Source: Lysinibacillus pakistanensis
GTDB taxonomy: Bacteria > Bacillota > Bacilli > Bacillales_A > Planococcaceae
NCBI GenBank assembly: GCA_001312325.1
Contig: BBDJ01000008.1
Location: 62,001 to 126,000, forward strand
Reading direction: 5' to 3'
Length of the DNA stretch: 64,000 nt
The notes under the pieces: model-generated
What the model was told of the DNA's origin: nothing
Seen by the model: only the letters and a program-made list of their open reading frames with translations
The model's database searches: none
Shown: piece by piece, positions 9,691 to 19,318 of the stretch
How the letters are laid out: every line of letters begins with the position of its first letter
Position numbering within the stretch: the stretch's first letter is position 1
Made by a program: the position numbers and the translations under genes

Positions 9691-9774
9691 TTTACAATCG
9701 TTTACAAAGCATTACATTCCTTTACGTCTCTTTTACGAACTGTTTATACGACTTCAACAATCAAACATTATAGT
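9691..9774 (+). promoter_or_regulatory. PhoP boxes and promoter of the pst operon
   Basis: Five direct repeats of the PhoP recognition type occur every 10 bases: TTTACA at 9691 and 9701, ATTACA at 9711, TTTACG at 9721 and 9732. B. subtilis PhoP binds TT(A/T/C)ACA repeats spaced 5±2 bases. A TATAGT -10 candidate lies at 9769-9774, 31 bases beyond the last box. The operon should be induced by phosphate starvation through PhoPR. Confidence 0.8.
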
Positions 9775-9827
9775 AAAGATTGTAAGACAAACAACTATAA
9801 AAAAAGTTAATGACGGAGGCAAATGAG

Positions 9828-10803
9828 ATGAAAAAGTGGAAGTACTTAACGATGACAGCGGTAATGGGTTCAGCTTTAATGCTTGGTGCATGTGGCAGTG
9901 ACTCTGCGCAAAATGGTAACAACGCAGAAACAAAAACACCAGCAAGCTCAGAACAAGACACTGCTGACAAAAAACTGCAAGGGGCTGTAGCTGGGGATGG
10001 TTCATCAACAGTAGCACCAATTATTGAAGCAGTTGTTGAAGAGTATGCAGGAACTCAACCAGATGTCAAAGTATCGGTAGGTGTTTCGGGTACTGGTGGT
10101 GGTTTTGAAAAATTCATCGCAGGTGAGACAGACTTTTCTAACGCATCTCGTCATGTAAAAGATGAAGAGAAAGCAAAATTGGAACAAGCAGGAATTGCTT
10201 ATACAGAGCTTCCTTTAGCATATGATGGTATTTCAGTAGTCGTGAATCCTGAAAACGATTGGGCGAAGGATTTAACGGTAGATCAATTAAAGAAAATTTG
10301 GATTGAAGATGGAACACCTAAAAAAATGGTCTGATATTGATCCATCATGGCCAGATGAAAAAATCGTGTACTACTCACCAGGTACTGACTCAGGTACGTA
10401 CGATTACTTTGACGAAGTAGTGTTAGATGGAGCAGATCTAGCAAGTTCAGCAACATTATCAGAGGATGATAACATGCTAGTTCAAGGCATTGCAGGTGAT
10501 AAAAATGCTATTGGTTTCTTCGGCTATGCGTACTACTTGGAAAATAAAGATAAATTAAACATTGTCAAAGTAAATGGTATTGAGCCAACAAATGATACGA
10601 TTGAAACTGGTGAATATGCACCATTGTCACGTCCACTATTTGTTTATGTGAAAAATAGTGCAATGAAAGACAATGAAGCGGCATATGATTTCATTAAATT
10701 TACGCTTGAACACGGTGGAGATATGGCAAATGCAGTTGGCTATGTTAGTCTTCCTGAAGAAAAATATACAGAAGCTTTAAAAACATTAGAAGGCTTAAAA
10801 TAA
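9828..10803 (+). CDS. pstS: phosphate-binding lipoprotein PstS
   Basis: 324 residues after repair. Periplasm-facing, lipid-anchored phosphate receptor of the PstSCAB importer. The signal peptide ends in the lipobox LGAC (cysteine about residue 24), followed by an Asn/Gln/Ser-rich linker. The binding domain opens with [12 protein letters not shown] and includes [10 protein letters not shown] and [12 protein letters not shown], the loops that hold phosphate in this family. ATG at 9828, 8 bases after GGAGG, is preferred to the upstream ATG at 9810. One frame break in the A run 10320-10326 is repaired by removing a base ([13 protein letters not shown]). First gene of the Pho-regulated operon; a hairpin separates it from pstC. 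Confidence 0.95.
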
Positions 10804-10815
10804 GAAGACATGCAT

Positions 10816-10852
10816 AGAGGGAAAGAGATGTATGCTCTTTCTCTCTCTTATT
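10816..10852 (+). terminator. hairpin between pstS and pstC
   Basis: AGAGGGAAAGAG can pair with GCTCTTTCTCTCT, without a long T run. A stabilising or partly terminating hairpin here would let pstS mRNA exceed pstCAB, as commonly needed for binding proteins. Confidence 0.5.
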
Positions 10853-10867
10853 TGAAAGGAGTTCCCA

Positions 10868-11815
10868 ATGGTTTCTCAAAAAGAAAATAAGACAACATCT
10901 GTGCAGCAATTAATTGCAAATTCGCGCAATCATAAAACGAAGAAAATAGTGGAAAAAGCAATGCCAACTCTATTATTTTCTGCAGCTCTTATTTCTATAT
11001 TAACAACATTTGGCATTGTTTTCACACTAATTTTTGAAACGTTCGAATTCTTTAAACGCGTGTCGATTACGGATTTCCTTTTTGGTACACAGTGGCTACC
11101 TTTTTCAGGAAAGGAACCGTTATTTGGGATTTTACCTTTAATTGCTGGTACATTGAAAGTGACACTGATTTCCATAATTGTTGCAGTACCATTTGGCATT
11201 GCTTCAGCTATCTATTTAAGTGAATATGCAAGTGAAAAAATAAGACGTACTGTAAAGCCAATTTTAGAGGTATTAGCAGGTGTTCCAACAATTGTTTATG
11301 GATTCTTTGCATTAACATTCGTCACACCAATGCTACAGCAAATTATTCCTGGGTTAAAACTATTTAATGCACTGAGTCCAGGAATCGTAGTTGGGATTAT
11401 GATTTTACCAATGATTACATCACTTTCTGAGGATGCTATGTCCTCTGTTCCAAATAGTATGCGTGAAGGTGCTTTGGCTCTAGGTGCAACAAAATTTGAG
11501 GTTGCCGTTAAAGTTGTTTTACCAGCAGCATTATCAGGTATAGTCGCTTCAGTTGTACTAGCTATTTCCCGGGCAATTGGTGAAACGATGATTGTTTCAC
11601 TTGCAGGTGGTTCTACACCAAAATTTGATTTAGATGTGACCGATTCTATTCAAACCATGACAGCTTATATTGTTCAAGTTGCAACAGGTGATGCTGGTTA
11701 TGGTACAACGATTTATTACTCGATCTATTCAGTTGGATTCACATTATTCATCTTTACATTAGTGATGAATTTACTTGCTCATTATATATCGAAACGCTTT
11801 AGGGAGGTTTACTAG
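10868..11815 (+). CDS. pstC: phosphate ABC transporter permease PstC
   Basis: 315-residue inner-membrane permease with six predicted helices. The first helix near residues 35-57 precedes a periplasmic loop (FFKRVSITDFLFGTQWLPF), and the ABC coupling EAA-like loop reads EGALALGATKFEVAVKVVLPAALSG in two parts: EGALALGATKFE and VVLPAALSGI. ATG at 10868 follows AAAGGAG. The frame is intact. It pairs with PstA to form the channel, two bases from the next start. Confidence 0.95.
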   Translation: MVSQKENKTTSVQQLIANSRNHKTKKIVEKAMPTLLFSAALISILTTFGIVFTLIFETFEFFKRVSITDFLFGTQWLPFSGKEPLFGILPLIAGTLKVTLISIIVAVPFGIASAIYLSEYASEKIRRTVKPILEVLAGVPTIVYGFFALTFVTPMLQQIIPGLKLFNALSPGIVVGIMILPMITSLSEDAMSSVPNSMREGALALGATKFEVAVKVVLPAALSGIVASVVLAISRAIGETMIVSLAGGSTPKFDLDVTDSIQTMTAYIVQVATGDAGYGTTIYYSIYSVGFTLFIFTLVMNLLAHYISKRFREVY

Positions 11816-11816
11816 C

Positions 11817-12701
11817 ATGAGCATGCGCTATATTGATGACAAGGTCGTCATGAAACGAATGACAAAGCGTATTACATTTAATAAAGTCTGGAAAGTATTT
11901 TTCCTTTTAGCAACTACATTTGCCTTAGTAACTTTAGCCATTTTACTTTATCGAATTGTCACACAAGGAATTGATTATTTAACTTTCGATTTCTTGAAAA
12001 ATTATGCATCACGCTTTGCTGATAAAGCTGGTATAAAGGCTGCTTTGATTGGTTCTCTTTGGTTGATGGGTGTGGTTGCGCCCGTATCCATTATTTTAGG
12101 TGTTGGAACGGCAATTTATTTAGAAGAGTATGCTAAAAAAAATAAACTAAATGACTTTATTCGTATGAATATCTCTAACTTAGCGGGTGTACCTTCCATC
12201 GTTTTTGGATTATTGGGATTAACAATTTTTGTTCGTATGTTGGGATTAGGAAAAAGTGTTCTAGCAGCTGGTTTAACAATGAGCTTATTAATTTTACCTG
12301 TTATCATTGTGGCAGCACAGGAAGCCATTCGCGCAGTACCAAGCGAACAACGGGAAGCATCATATGGGATGGGAGCAACGAAATGGCAAACGATTGTGCG
12401 TGTAGTATTACCAGCTGCCATTCCAGGAATTCTAACAGGTAGTATATTAGCATTGTCTCGGGCTATCGGTGAAACAGCGCCACTTGTTGTTTTAGGAATT
12501 CCTGTCATTTTACAGTTTTTACCTAATGGTTTATTAAGTCAATTCACAGCTTTACCTATGCAAATTTATGATTGGGCAAAACGTCCTCAAGAGGCATTTC
12601 AATATGTTGCGGCAGCTGGTATTTTAGTCTTGATGTCAGTGCTTTTATTGATGAACTCTATTGCAATCTTTATTCGAAATAAATTCCAAAAACGTTATTA
12701 A
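11817..12701 (+). CDS. pstA: phosphate ABC transporter permease PstA
   Basis: 294-residue permease, second channel subunit of PstSCAB. Six hydrophobic segments; the coupling loop EASYGMGATKWQTIVRVVLP lies near residue 180 followed by ALSRAIGETAPL, conserved in PstA. ATG at 11817, one base after the pstC stop and 9 bases after GGGAGG, is preferred to an earlier ATG inside pstC. The frame is intact. Expression should be translationally coupled to pstC. Confidence 0.95.
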   Translation: MSMRYIDDKVVMKRMTKRITFNKVWKVFFLLATTFALVTLAILLYRIVTQGIDYLTFDFLKNYASRFADKAGIKAALIGSLWLMGVVAPVSIILGVGTAIYLEEYAKKNKLNDFIRMNISNLAGVPSIVFGLLGLTIFVRMLGLGKSVLAAGLTMSLLILPVIIVAAQEAIRAVPSEQREASYGMGATKWQTIVRVVLPAAIPGILTGSILALSRAIGETAPLVVLGIPVILQFLPNGLLSQFTALPMQIYDWAKRPQEAFQYVAAAGILVLMSVLLLMNSIAIFIRNKFQKRY

Positions 12702-12713
12702 TGAGGTGACCTT

Positions 12714-13547
12714 ATGGTACTAGATTTACAAGAGGAAAAATCAGTTGTCAAATCGATTCAAACGGCGCCAAAGCTTTCCGCTGATGTTGCTAAAAATATA
12801 GTATATGATACTCGTAATTTAAACTTATGGTATGGAGATCATCATGGCTTAAAAGATGTCAATTTAAGCATCTATGAAAATGAAGTGACTGCTATCATTG
12901 GTCCTTCAGGTTGTGGTAAATCTACCTATTTAAAAACGTTAAATCGAATGGTAGAGTTAGTGCCGATTGTTCGCACATCTGGAGAAATTGTCTATCGTGA
13001 GCGTAATATTTTAGACAAAAGCTATACAGTGGAGGAATTACGTACTCGTGTAGGAATGGTCTTCCAAAAGCCAAACCCATTCCCAAAATCTATTTATGAT
13101 AATATTGCCTATGGTCCGCGTATCCATGGTATTAAAAATAAAAAGATTCTTGACGAAATTGTAGAAAAATCATTACGTGGTGCGGCAATTTGGGATGAGG
13201 TAAAGGATCGTTTAAATCAAAATGCATATGGCTTGTCAGGAGGTCAGCAACAACGTATTTGTATTGCTCGTTGTTTAGCGATTGAACCAGATGTTATTTT
13301 AATGGATGAGCCTACATCTGCACTTGACCCTATTTCGACATTAAAAGTGGAGGAACTTGTTCAAGAGCTGAAAAAGGATTACTCGATTGTCATCGTTACA
13401 CATAATATGCAGCAAGCGGCACGAATTTCTGATCGTACAGCATTTTTCTTAAGTGGAGAGGTTGTTGAATACGATAAAACAGACGTTATCTTCCAGACAC
13501 CTGCAGATCAACGTACTGAAGATTATATATCAGGTCGTTTCGGTTAA
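12714..13547 (+). CDS. pstB: phosphate ABC transporter ATP-binding protein PstB
   Basis: 277-residue cytosolic ATPase that powers PstCA. Walker A is GPSGCGKST near residue 63, the ABC signature LSGGQQQR near 174, Walker B VILMDEP near 194, and the switch histidine is in [10 protein letters not shown] near 227. ATG at 12714 follows GAGGTG. B. subtilis has two pstB copies in this operon; only one is present here, followed directly by phoU. Confidence 0.96.
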   Translation: MVLDLQEEKSVVKSIQTAPKLSADVAKNIVYDTRNLNLWYGDHHGLKDVNLSIYENEVTAIIGPSGCGKSTYLKTLNRMVELVPIVRTSGEIVYRERNILDKSYTVEELRTRVGMVFQKPNPFPKSIYDNIAYGPRIHGIKNKKILDEIVEKSLRGAAIWDEVKDRLNQNAYGLSGGQQQRICIARCLAIEPDVILMDEPTSALDPISTLKVEELVQELKKDYSIVIVTHNMQQAARISDRTAFFLSGEVVEYDKTDVIFQTPADQRTEDYISGRFG

Positions 13548-13560
13548 GGAGGAGGCAAGA

Positions 13561-14221
13561 ATGGTTGTACGTGAACGTTTTGAACAAGAATTAAAAGAAG
13601 TGCAAGCGCAATTTGTCGAGATTGCTACAAGTAGTATAAATGCCTTAAAATTAGCTTTTCAGGCATTAATAGAGCAGGATTTAGAGAAATCTCTAAGAAT
13701 ACTTGAAGATGATTTAGTGATTAATCGACTTGAGGAAGCTATTAATGATCATGTCATTTTACTGATTGCCAAGCAGCAGCCTGTAGCTACCGATTTGCGT
13801 CGTCTTATGGTATTAGTGAAAGCTGCCTCGGATATGGAAAGAGTTGGAGATTATGCGGTTAATATTGCCAAAGAGACAATTCGCATTGGAAAAGAGCCAC
13901 TAGTTTTTTTCTACTACCAATTTACAAACGATGTGCAATAAAACAGTAGAAATGCTAGAGAGTGTTATTAAAGCCTTTACTGAGGAAGATACGGTTCATG
14001 CAAAGGAAATTGCAGAATTAGATGATTATATCGATGATTTATATGGCGCGACAATCACGCTTTTACTGCGTGCAGGGGCTGAAAATCCAGCTCATATTTC
14101 TCAAATCACGCACTTAACTTTTGTGTGCCGCTATTTAGAGCGTTCAGCGGATCATGCCACAAATATTGCAGAACATTTATTTTACTTAGTTAAAGGCAAA
14201 CATTATGAATTAAATAATTAA
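13561..14221 (+). CDS. phoU: phosphate signalling protein PhoU
   Basis: 219 residues after repair. Two tandem three-helix bundles with PhoU metal-site signatures: DMERVGDYAVNIAK near residue 96 and YLERSADHATNIAE near 200. PhoU couples PstSCAB transport state to PhoR activity in many bacteria. ATG at 13561 follows AAGGAGGAGG. One frame break in the T run 13914-13920 is fixed by one deletion (EPLVFSTTNLQTM). B. subtilis lacks phoU in its pst operon, so this arrangement differs from the model organism. A strong terminator follows. Confidence 0.93.
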
Positions 14222-14225
14222 TGAA

Positions 14226-14261
14226 GAGAAGAGCCGTCAACAAGCTCTTCTTTTTTTTATG
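14226..14261 (+). terminator. intrinsic terminator of the pst-phoU operon
   Basis: GAAGAGC and GCTCTTC pair around a 9-base loop and are followed by eight T. Confidence 0.9.
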
Positions 14262-14326
14262 CAAATAAATGTGATAGCAGCAACATTGTTTGCCAAATTT
14301 GCGTCAAATATTTGGGTGGATTTGTA

Positions 14327-14354
14327 TTGTCAAAAATTATTTTGGTTATACTAT
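14327..14354 (+). promoter_or_regulatory. candidate promoter of the vWA-like gene
   Basis: TTGTCA at 14327-14332 and TACTAT at 14349-14354 with a 16-base spacer, 40 bases before the GTG start at 14395. Confidence 0.5.
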
Positions 14355-14394
14355 AGACATTATTTAAATAAATGTGCGAAGGAGGTGCTGCTTC

Positions 14395-15268
14395 GTGAAA
14401 GACGCTGTAGATTCACTCATAGAAAAATTTGCTATTGAAATCACGTCAGAGCTGCGTGACTATTTACGCTTTCTATATGAAAACTTACATCTAGAAGAAT
14501 TAAGTGACAAGGAACAGCATTATTTTATTGATTATTTTTACAAAAGTGAAGCATTACGAAATATGGCAGCATTTGCACTTGAATTGGCAGATATCATGCA
14601 AGAAATTCAAGAAAATATACCAACGATTGAGCAAGCAGAGCAATTAGCCAATGGGAAAGAACAGCGCATATATTATGAGCATAAGTGGGAGGAAGTAAGA
14701 CGCCATAAGCTAAAGCATCAAACAAGAAAAAAAGGGAATATCCTATATGTTCCTTTTAATGAGTATAAAAAAAGATCCTGGTCCAATCATTATCTGTCTT
14801 GAACAAACAACGGGTATGGAAGCCTATACAGAGCTTTGTAAAAGTATGATTTTACCATTATTTATGAGTGCACATCGTGAGCAAAGAGATTTGTATATTG
14901 TCCCCTACGACTATCAAATTCATGTACACTATCGCTTTGAAAATGGTCATTTGAATTTATCTGATTTTAAGGATTTTATGGAATACAAAGCAAAGGGAGA
15001 AGCTGCAATACTGCCCGTATTACATTTTGTTAAAGGCTTGCTGCAGGAAAATCAACATTGCGGTGAAGCAGATATTATTATCTTCACTGAAGGAAGGCCT
15101 ATTGATGGACAGCATCTAGTTGGAAAGCAAACTAAAACAATGCTAGAGGAAATGAAAAAGAAATATCACGCTGAATTTTCAGTTATCGCTATGCATGAGC
15201 ATAATTTTAATGAGCAGCAATTTTGGTTTGCCAATAAGGCCATCTTTGCGGATGATGCTATTCAATAA
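14395..15268 (+). CDS. vWA-like protein with degenerate metal site
   Basis: 290 residues after repair. GTG at 14395 follows GGAGGTG by 7 bases. The first 120 residues are helical and charged. From about residue 128 the fold resembles a CoxE/ViaA-type von Willebrand A domain: DPGPIIICLEQTTGME stands where vWA proteins have a strand followed by DxSxS, and ADIIIFTEGRPIDG resembles the later strand with its usual Asp. The MIDAS Asp-x-Ser-x-Ser is replaced by Glu-Gln-Thr-Thr-Gly, so metal binding is doubtful. One frame break in the A run 14767-14773. No AAA ATPase partner is adjacent. Function unknown; family call is tentative. Confidence 0.5.
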
Positions 15269-15270
15269 CG

Positions 15271-15306
15271 ATAAGAGCTGATCTTTAAGATGATTGGCTC
15301 TTATTG
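15271..15306 (+). terminator. hairpin after the vWA-like gene
   Basis: ATAAGAGC pairs with GCTCTTAT across an AT-rich loop, directly after the stop; only TGTG follows, so termination may be inefficient. Confidence 0.5.
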
Positions 15307-15339
15307 TGTGCATATACATAGTAATTAGAGGAGAAAAAT

Positions 15340-16414
15340 ATGGATTTATTGAAATGGTTAATACCACCCAGTGTTACAGTTCCAACGTGGATGGATGTAA
15401 TTATAGCCATCGCTCTCTGTGGTGTTGGATGGCTCTTTCAGTATTTTGTTATAAAGAAAATTATTAATCGTATTGTTGTATTTTTAGAAAATCGACAGCG
15501 TAATTTTCAGGCAACGGTGCTGGCACAATTTAATAAGGCGATTCGCTACGCATTTATGGCTTCCGTTATTGTAATCAGCTTATCCTATTTGATAGATGTG
15601 CCATTATTCACACATAAAGCGTCCAAAAACTTTGTGTTGTCGATTATTGTTTTCTTCGCTTTCAAAGGGGTATACGATGTTTTGAACTTTTATACAAAAC
15701 AACCTTTGCCATTAAATGGTGAAGAGGAAGCGAATGTCCTATTACCGTTTTTTTCTTCGTATAGGAAAAGTGCTCATCATGATTTTTGCTATGTTTACCA
15801 TTGCTTCCTTTTGGGACTTTAACTTAAATGGCTTTTTAACAGGTATTGGTTTAACAGGTGTAGCAATTGCCTTTGGTATTCGTGATACGCTAGCACATGT
15901 TTTTGGTGGAATGTCAGTGGCTTTGGATAACCCCTTTAAAATTGGCGATTGGATTGCAACAGAAGACCAAAAAAATTGAGGGAACCATTGAGGATATTAA
16001 TCTTCGCAGTACGTTGATTCAAACAGGTGATAAAGGACTTGTATATGTACCGAACTCTTATTTGGTCAATCGTCCAATCTATAATTTATCAAGACGAGAA
16101 AAACGAAAATGTGAGCATTTTTATATGTTTCTACTGAAAATGAGGAAGAATCCATACGAGGTGCCTTAAGTGCCATTCAAAAAGAAATTTATTTGCATAA
16201 TAAGACTGAAAAGGAAATGATTCATGTCTTTATCGATGAATTTTATCCTAGCTATTACCGTGTCCTTGTACGTTTTTATGTGGCAAGCAATGACACGGCT
16301 GTCATGCTAGATGTACGTCAGGATATTTTATTTGCAATTCGTCAAATCGTTGAGGAACTACAAATTGTATTAATAAATCCAACAGATGAAGAATGGTTTG
16401 GGACTAAAAAATAA
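15340..16414 (+). CDS. small-conductance mechanosensitive channel (MscS family)
   Basis: About 357 residues after repair. Three or more N-terminal membrane segments precede the pore helix (GFLTGIGLTGVAIAFGIRDTLAHVFGG), then the beta domain (IGDWIATEDQKIEGTIEDINLRST) and the VPNSYLVNRPIYNLSRR segment of MscS channels, which release solutes on hypo-osmotic shock. ATG at 15340 follows AGAGGAG. Frame breaks: one extra base in each run at 15748-15754 and 15969-15975, and one base missing near 16117-16131 (CATTTTTA, probably one T short). The tail FTGTKK-like end after DEEWFGTKK is in the repaired frame. Confidence 0.85.
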
Positions 16415-16439
16415 TTTGAATTGTTAGTTTTTTTTGGTT

Positions 16440-16684
16440 TACAATGTAGGTGAGTAATCAGCTTTGATGAAGAGTAGTAGCTATTATTATTTGCTATAGA
16501 GAGCTAGTGTTGGTGGAAACTAGTGCAAATGAATGGCGAATGGACTTCGGAGCTCTAATCCTGAAAAAAAGTATGGATTAGCGTCTGCCTACGTTATAAG
16601 GCTTAGAGTGGGTCTTTTAGGAGACCAATGAAGGTGGCACCACGGCTTTTCCGTCCTTTTGTGATGGAAAGGCCTTTTTTTCTT
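16440..16684 (+). promoter_or_regulatory. T-box riboswitch leader, probably tRNA-Trp
   Basis: The T-box sequence AGGTGGCACCACGG is at 16632-16645 and pairs with its terminator: GGCTTTTCCGTC and GATGGAAAGGCC followed by seven T ends at about 16683. Upstream is a typical Stem I region with an AGTAGTAG segment near 16470 and the GAATGGCGAATGGAC segment near 16530, which offers TGG as specifier codon. Uncharged tRNA-Trp binding should favour antitermination and expression of trpE-trpG. The specifier assignment is inferred from the gene downstream and the visible TGG. Confidence 0.85.
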
Positions 16685-16687
16685 GAA

Positions 16688-16750
16688 TCAGCAAAAACCC
16701 CCATCTCTAAAGTGGGGAAGTTGAATGCTGAAGAGGGGTTTTTCGAGGGA
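16688..16750 (+). other. second hairpin between T-box and trpE
   Basis: AAAAACCCC near 16693 can pair with GGGGTTTTT near 16735, and an inner CCCCA/TGGGG pair surrounds TCTCTAAAG. The outer stem runs into T residues, so it could act as a second terminator. The inner CCCC-ATCTCTAAAG-TGGGG hairpin also resembles the ends of IS200/IS605-type elements. No transposase is present. Confidence 0.45.
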
Positions 16751-16825
16751 ACTCGAAAAAATCCGTTACAATTAAGCTATGTTTTATGGTGTAGAAGAGT
16801 AGAGCCTAGAGAAGGAGAGAGAATT

Positions 16826-18213
16826 ATGACAGTTGAGCTTAGAACGTATACCATGAAGGTATTGCAAGGGGATATGATGACGCCAATTTCCGTCTATCAA
16901 TCACTTGAAGGAAAGCGTAAAATGCTATTCGAATCGTCTGCCAAGCATGAGGAGAGTGGTCGATACTCATTTATTGCCGTTAACCCAATTGCAGAATTAT
17001 TTGGCGATAGGGATGGTTATACTTTTACCAAAGATCTTCATATCGAAAAGGGAAGCGAGAATGTACTTGCAAAATTAAAGCAGGTAATGCCGTTCCATCA
17101 AGAGCACTATCCTTTTGCCTTTTTTTGGGGGCGCCATTGGTTTCTTTGGATATGAAACTGCTTTTTATACTGAGAGAATAGGTGAATACTTACAGGATGA
17201 TTTAGAAATGCCAGACGTCCATATCTTTTTCTATGATACATTTATTGTGTTTGATCATTTAAAGCAGGAGATTACATTGGCGGCTATTGATTTATTTGCT
17301 GACGGGCGTTCCCTTGAGGAAATGGAAGAGGAGATTACCCGGATTGAAGAGCAGCTATACGCTGGAGCGACGTTTAAAGAGATGCAGCTTGGAGAGCTAA
17401 ATTTCAAGCCGATAATTGCAAAAGAACAATTTATCGCATTAGTTGAACGTGCGAAAAAGCATATTCTTAAGGGTGATATATTCCAAATTGTTTTATCCCA
17501 ACGCTTCACCTCATCCTTTACAGGAAATCCATTTGCCTTATATCGTCAATTACGCACATCTAATCCCTCGCCTTATATGTTCTATATGGACTATGGAACG
17601 TACACTATTTTGGGAACATCCCCAGAAAGTTTAGTGAAGGTAAAAGATCGTAAAGTAACGACAAATCCAATCGCGGGCACAAAGCCTAGAGGTCAAACAG
17701 AGGATCAGGATAATGCTATTGCAGAGGGATTATTAAATGATGAAAAAGAAATTGCTGAACATCGGATGTTAGTAGATTTAGGTCGAAATGATTTAGGTCG
17801 AATTTCGAAAGTTGGAACTGTAAAGCTTGTAAAGTATATGAATATTGAACGCTATAAGCATGTTATGCATATCGTTTCAGAGGTTATCGGAGAATTACGT
17901 GAGGATGTGCATGTTTTAGATGTTCTCCGTGCCTGTCTGCCAGCAGGTACAGTATCAGGTGCACCGAAAATTCGTGCTATGCAGCTTATCAATGAGCTAG
18001 AGCCTGTGAAGCGTGGTGTCTACGCTGGAGCAGTTGGCTATATTTCTACAACCGGGGATATGGATTTGGCACTGGCCATTCGTACGATGATTATTAAGGA
18101 TCAAAGTGCTCATGTTCAGGCTGGCGCAGGTATTGTGTATGACTCTGTACCAATGTCTGAATACGAGGAAACATTGAATAAAGCACGCGCACTATTGGAG
18201 GTAAAAAAAATGA
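16826..18213 (+). CDS. trpE: anthranilate synthase component I
   Basis: 461 residues after repair. Chorismate-utilising enzyme that, with the TrpG amidotransferase, makes anthranilate, first step of tryptophan synthesis. Landmarks: LFESSAKHEESGRYSF (feedback-site region near residue 35), NPIAGTKPRGQT, DEKEIAEHRMLVDLGRNDLGR and AGTVSGAPKIRAMQLI. ATG at 16826 follows GAAGGAGAG. A break in the T run 17120-17126 is repaired by one deletion. At the 3' end an 8-A run (18203-18210) makes trpE read in frame into trpG; with 7 A the gene ends ...EVKK-stop with an ATGA overlap, which I consider the real arrangement. The other trp genes are not adjacent. Confidence 0.88.
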
Positions 18214-18782
18214 TTCTACTAATCGATAACTACGATTCTTTCACTTATAATCTATATCAGCAAATATCAATACTTGGAAAGCAAGTAACAGTAGTACGTA
18301 ATGACGAGCTGACTGTAGCTGATATTGAAAGCATGCGGCCAGAGGCGATTATTTTATCCCCTGGTCCAGGAACACCAGTAGATTCAGGTATAACAGTGGA
18401 AGTAGTAGAAGAGCTTTATAAAAAGTTTCCGATTTTAGGTATTTGTCTTGGACACCAAGCTATTGGTCAGGCTTTCGGAAGCAATATTGTGCAGGCTAAA
18501 AATATTATGCATGGTAAGCTATCTACACTTCAATATGAAAAAGCAGGATTATTTGCACAATTAGAAGGTGAAGTTGAGGTCATGCGCTATCATTCGCTTA
18601 TTATTGAGAGGTGTACTCTACATGAGGATTTTAAAATTTTAGCTACCGCAAGTGATGATGGCGAAATTATGGCAATGCAACACAAAAATTATCCGCTTTT
18701 TGGTCTGCAATTCCATCCAGAATCCATCGGGACAGAAGAGGGTGGTCTCATGATGCAAGCCTTCTTAGATCATATTTCATAA
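18210..18782 (+). CDS. trpG: anthranilate synthase glutamine amidotransferase
   Basis: 190-residue class I glutamine amidotransferase that supplies ammonia to TrpE and often also serves PabB. Opening MILLIDNYDSFTYNLYQQ is standard; the nucleophile cysteine is in GICLGHQAIGQAFG near residue 79 and the His-Glu pair in LQFHPESI near 170. It starts inside the end of trpE (see trpE), implying translational coupling. A terminator follows within 10 bases, so the transcript carries just these two genes. Confidence 0.92.
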   Translation: MILLIDNYDSFTYNLYQQISILGKQVTVVRNDELTVADIESMRPEAIILSPGPGTPVDSGITVEVVEELYKKFPILGICLGHQAIGQAFGSNIVQAKNIMHGKLSTLQYEKAGLFAQLEGEVEVMRYHSLIIERCTLHEDFKILATASDDGEIMAMQHKNYPLFGLQFHPESIGTEEGGLMMQAFLDHIS

Positions 18783-18790
18783 AGTAAATA

Positions 18791-18824
18791 GAAAAGGCTG
18801 TCACTCTAATTGACAGCCTTTTCT
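18791..18824 (+). terminator. terminator after trpG
   Basis: AAAAGGCTGTCA pairs with TGACAGCCTTTT; it is nearly symmetric and can also serve the convergent minus-strand unit that ends at 18828. Confidence 0.88.
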
Positions 18825-18827
18825 TAT

Positions 18828-19315
18828 TTATTGTTTTTTTCCTGTAATTAGCCTTGCAATTTCCTCTAAGGACATCGAGGAATTGACCTCATAGGAACCT
18901 ATTTGTAAGCTTCGTGCGTATTTTGCATTGGCAAGTAAGAGCTCCATCTCCACACTATTGTCAATGATACCGCCATCTTCTAGCTTTTTTTGCCACCGTA
19001 TATGGGGCAATGCCACTATAAATTTGAAGCGTCATGGTAGCCGAATTTTTAGGGCTGTCTACAGATTTATTTATAGATTCAGATGGATTAGGCTTCTCAG
19101 TATTCTCCTTAGGAACCTGTTTTATTTGCTCCTTTAACGAAGCAATTTCTTGATTTGCCTGTACAAGCTTTTTTTTGAAGTTCCATTACTTGCTCTCCAT
19201 TTGTGGAGGCCTTTGTCGGAAGACCGATGCTGAAATCAAAACGAGTAGCGAAAGCTATCAAAGCTCCCACAAGAAATAAGGCAATGCCAAATGCACGGAT
19301 TGCGGAATTATTCAT
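18828..19315 (-). CDS. membrane protein with MltG-like LysM subdomain
   Basis: 161 residues after repair. One N-terminal membrane helix (IALFLVGALIAFATRF), a coiled-coil/linker segment (EQVMELQKKLVQANQEIAS), a Ser/Pro/Lys-rich stretch, then a compact C-terminal module: IYSGIAPYTVAKKLEDGGII to YEVNSSMSLEEIARLITGK, which resembles the LysM-like N-terminal subdomain of the MltG/YceG lytic transglycosylase, without the catalytic domain. A cell-wall role is plausible but unproven. Breaks are in T runs at 19169-19176 and 18985-18991. ATG at 19315 follows GGAGG, just past the stop of the DUF6115 gene. Confidence 0.55.
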
Positions 19316-19318
19316 CAA

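Noticed and set aside
16688..16760. IS200/IS605 insertion
   Set aside because: Only one hairpin resembles such an end; no transposase, TnpB or opposite end is present. Kept only as a possibility.
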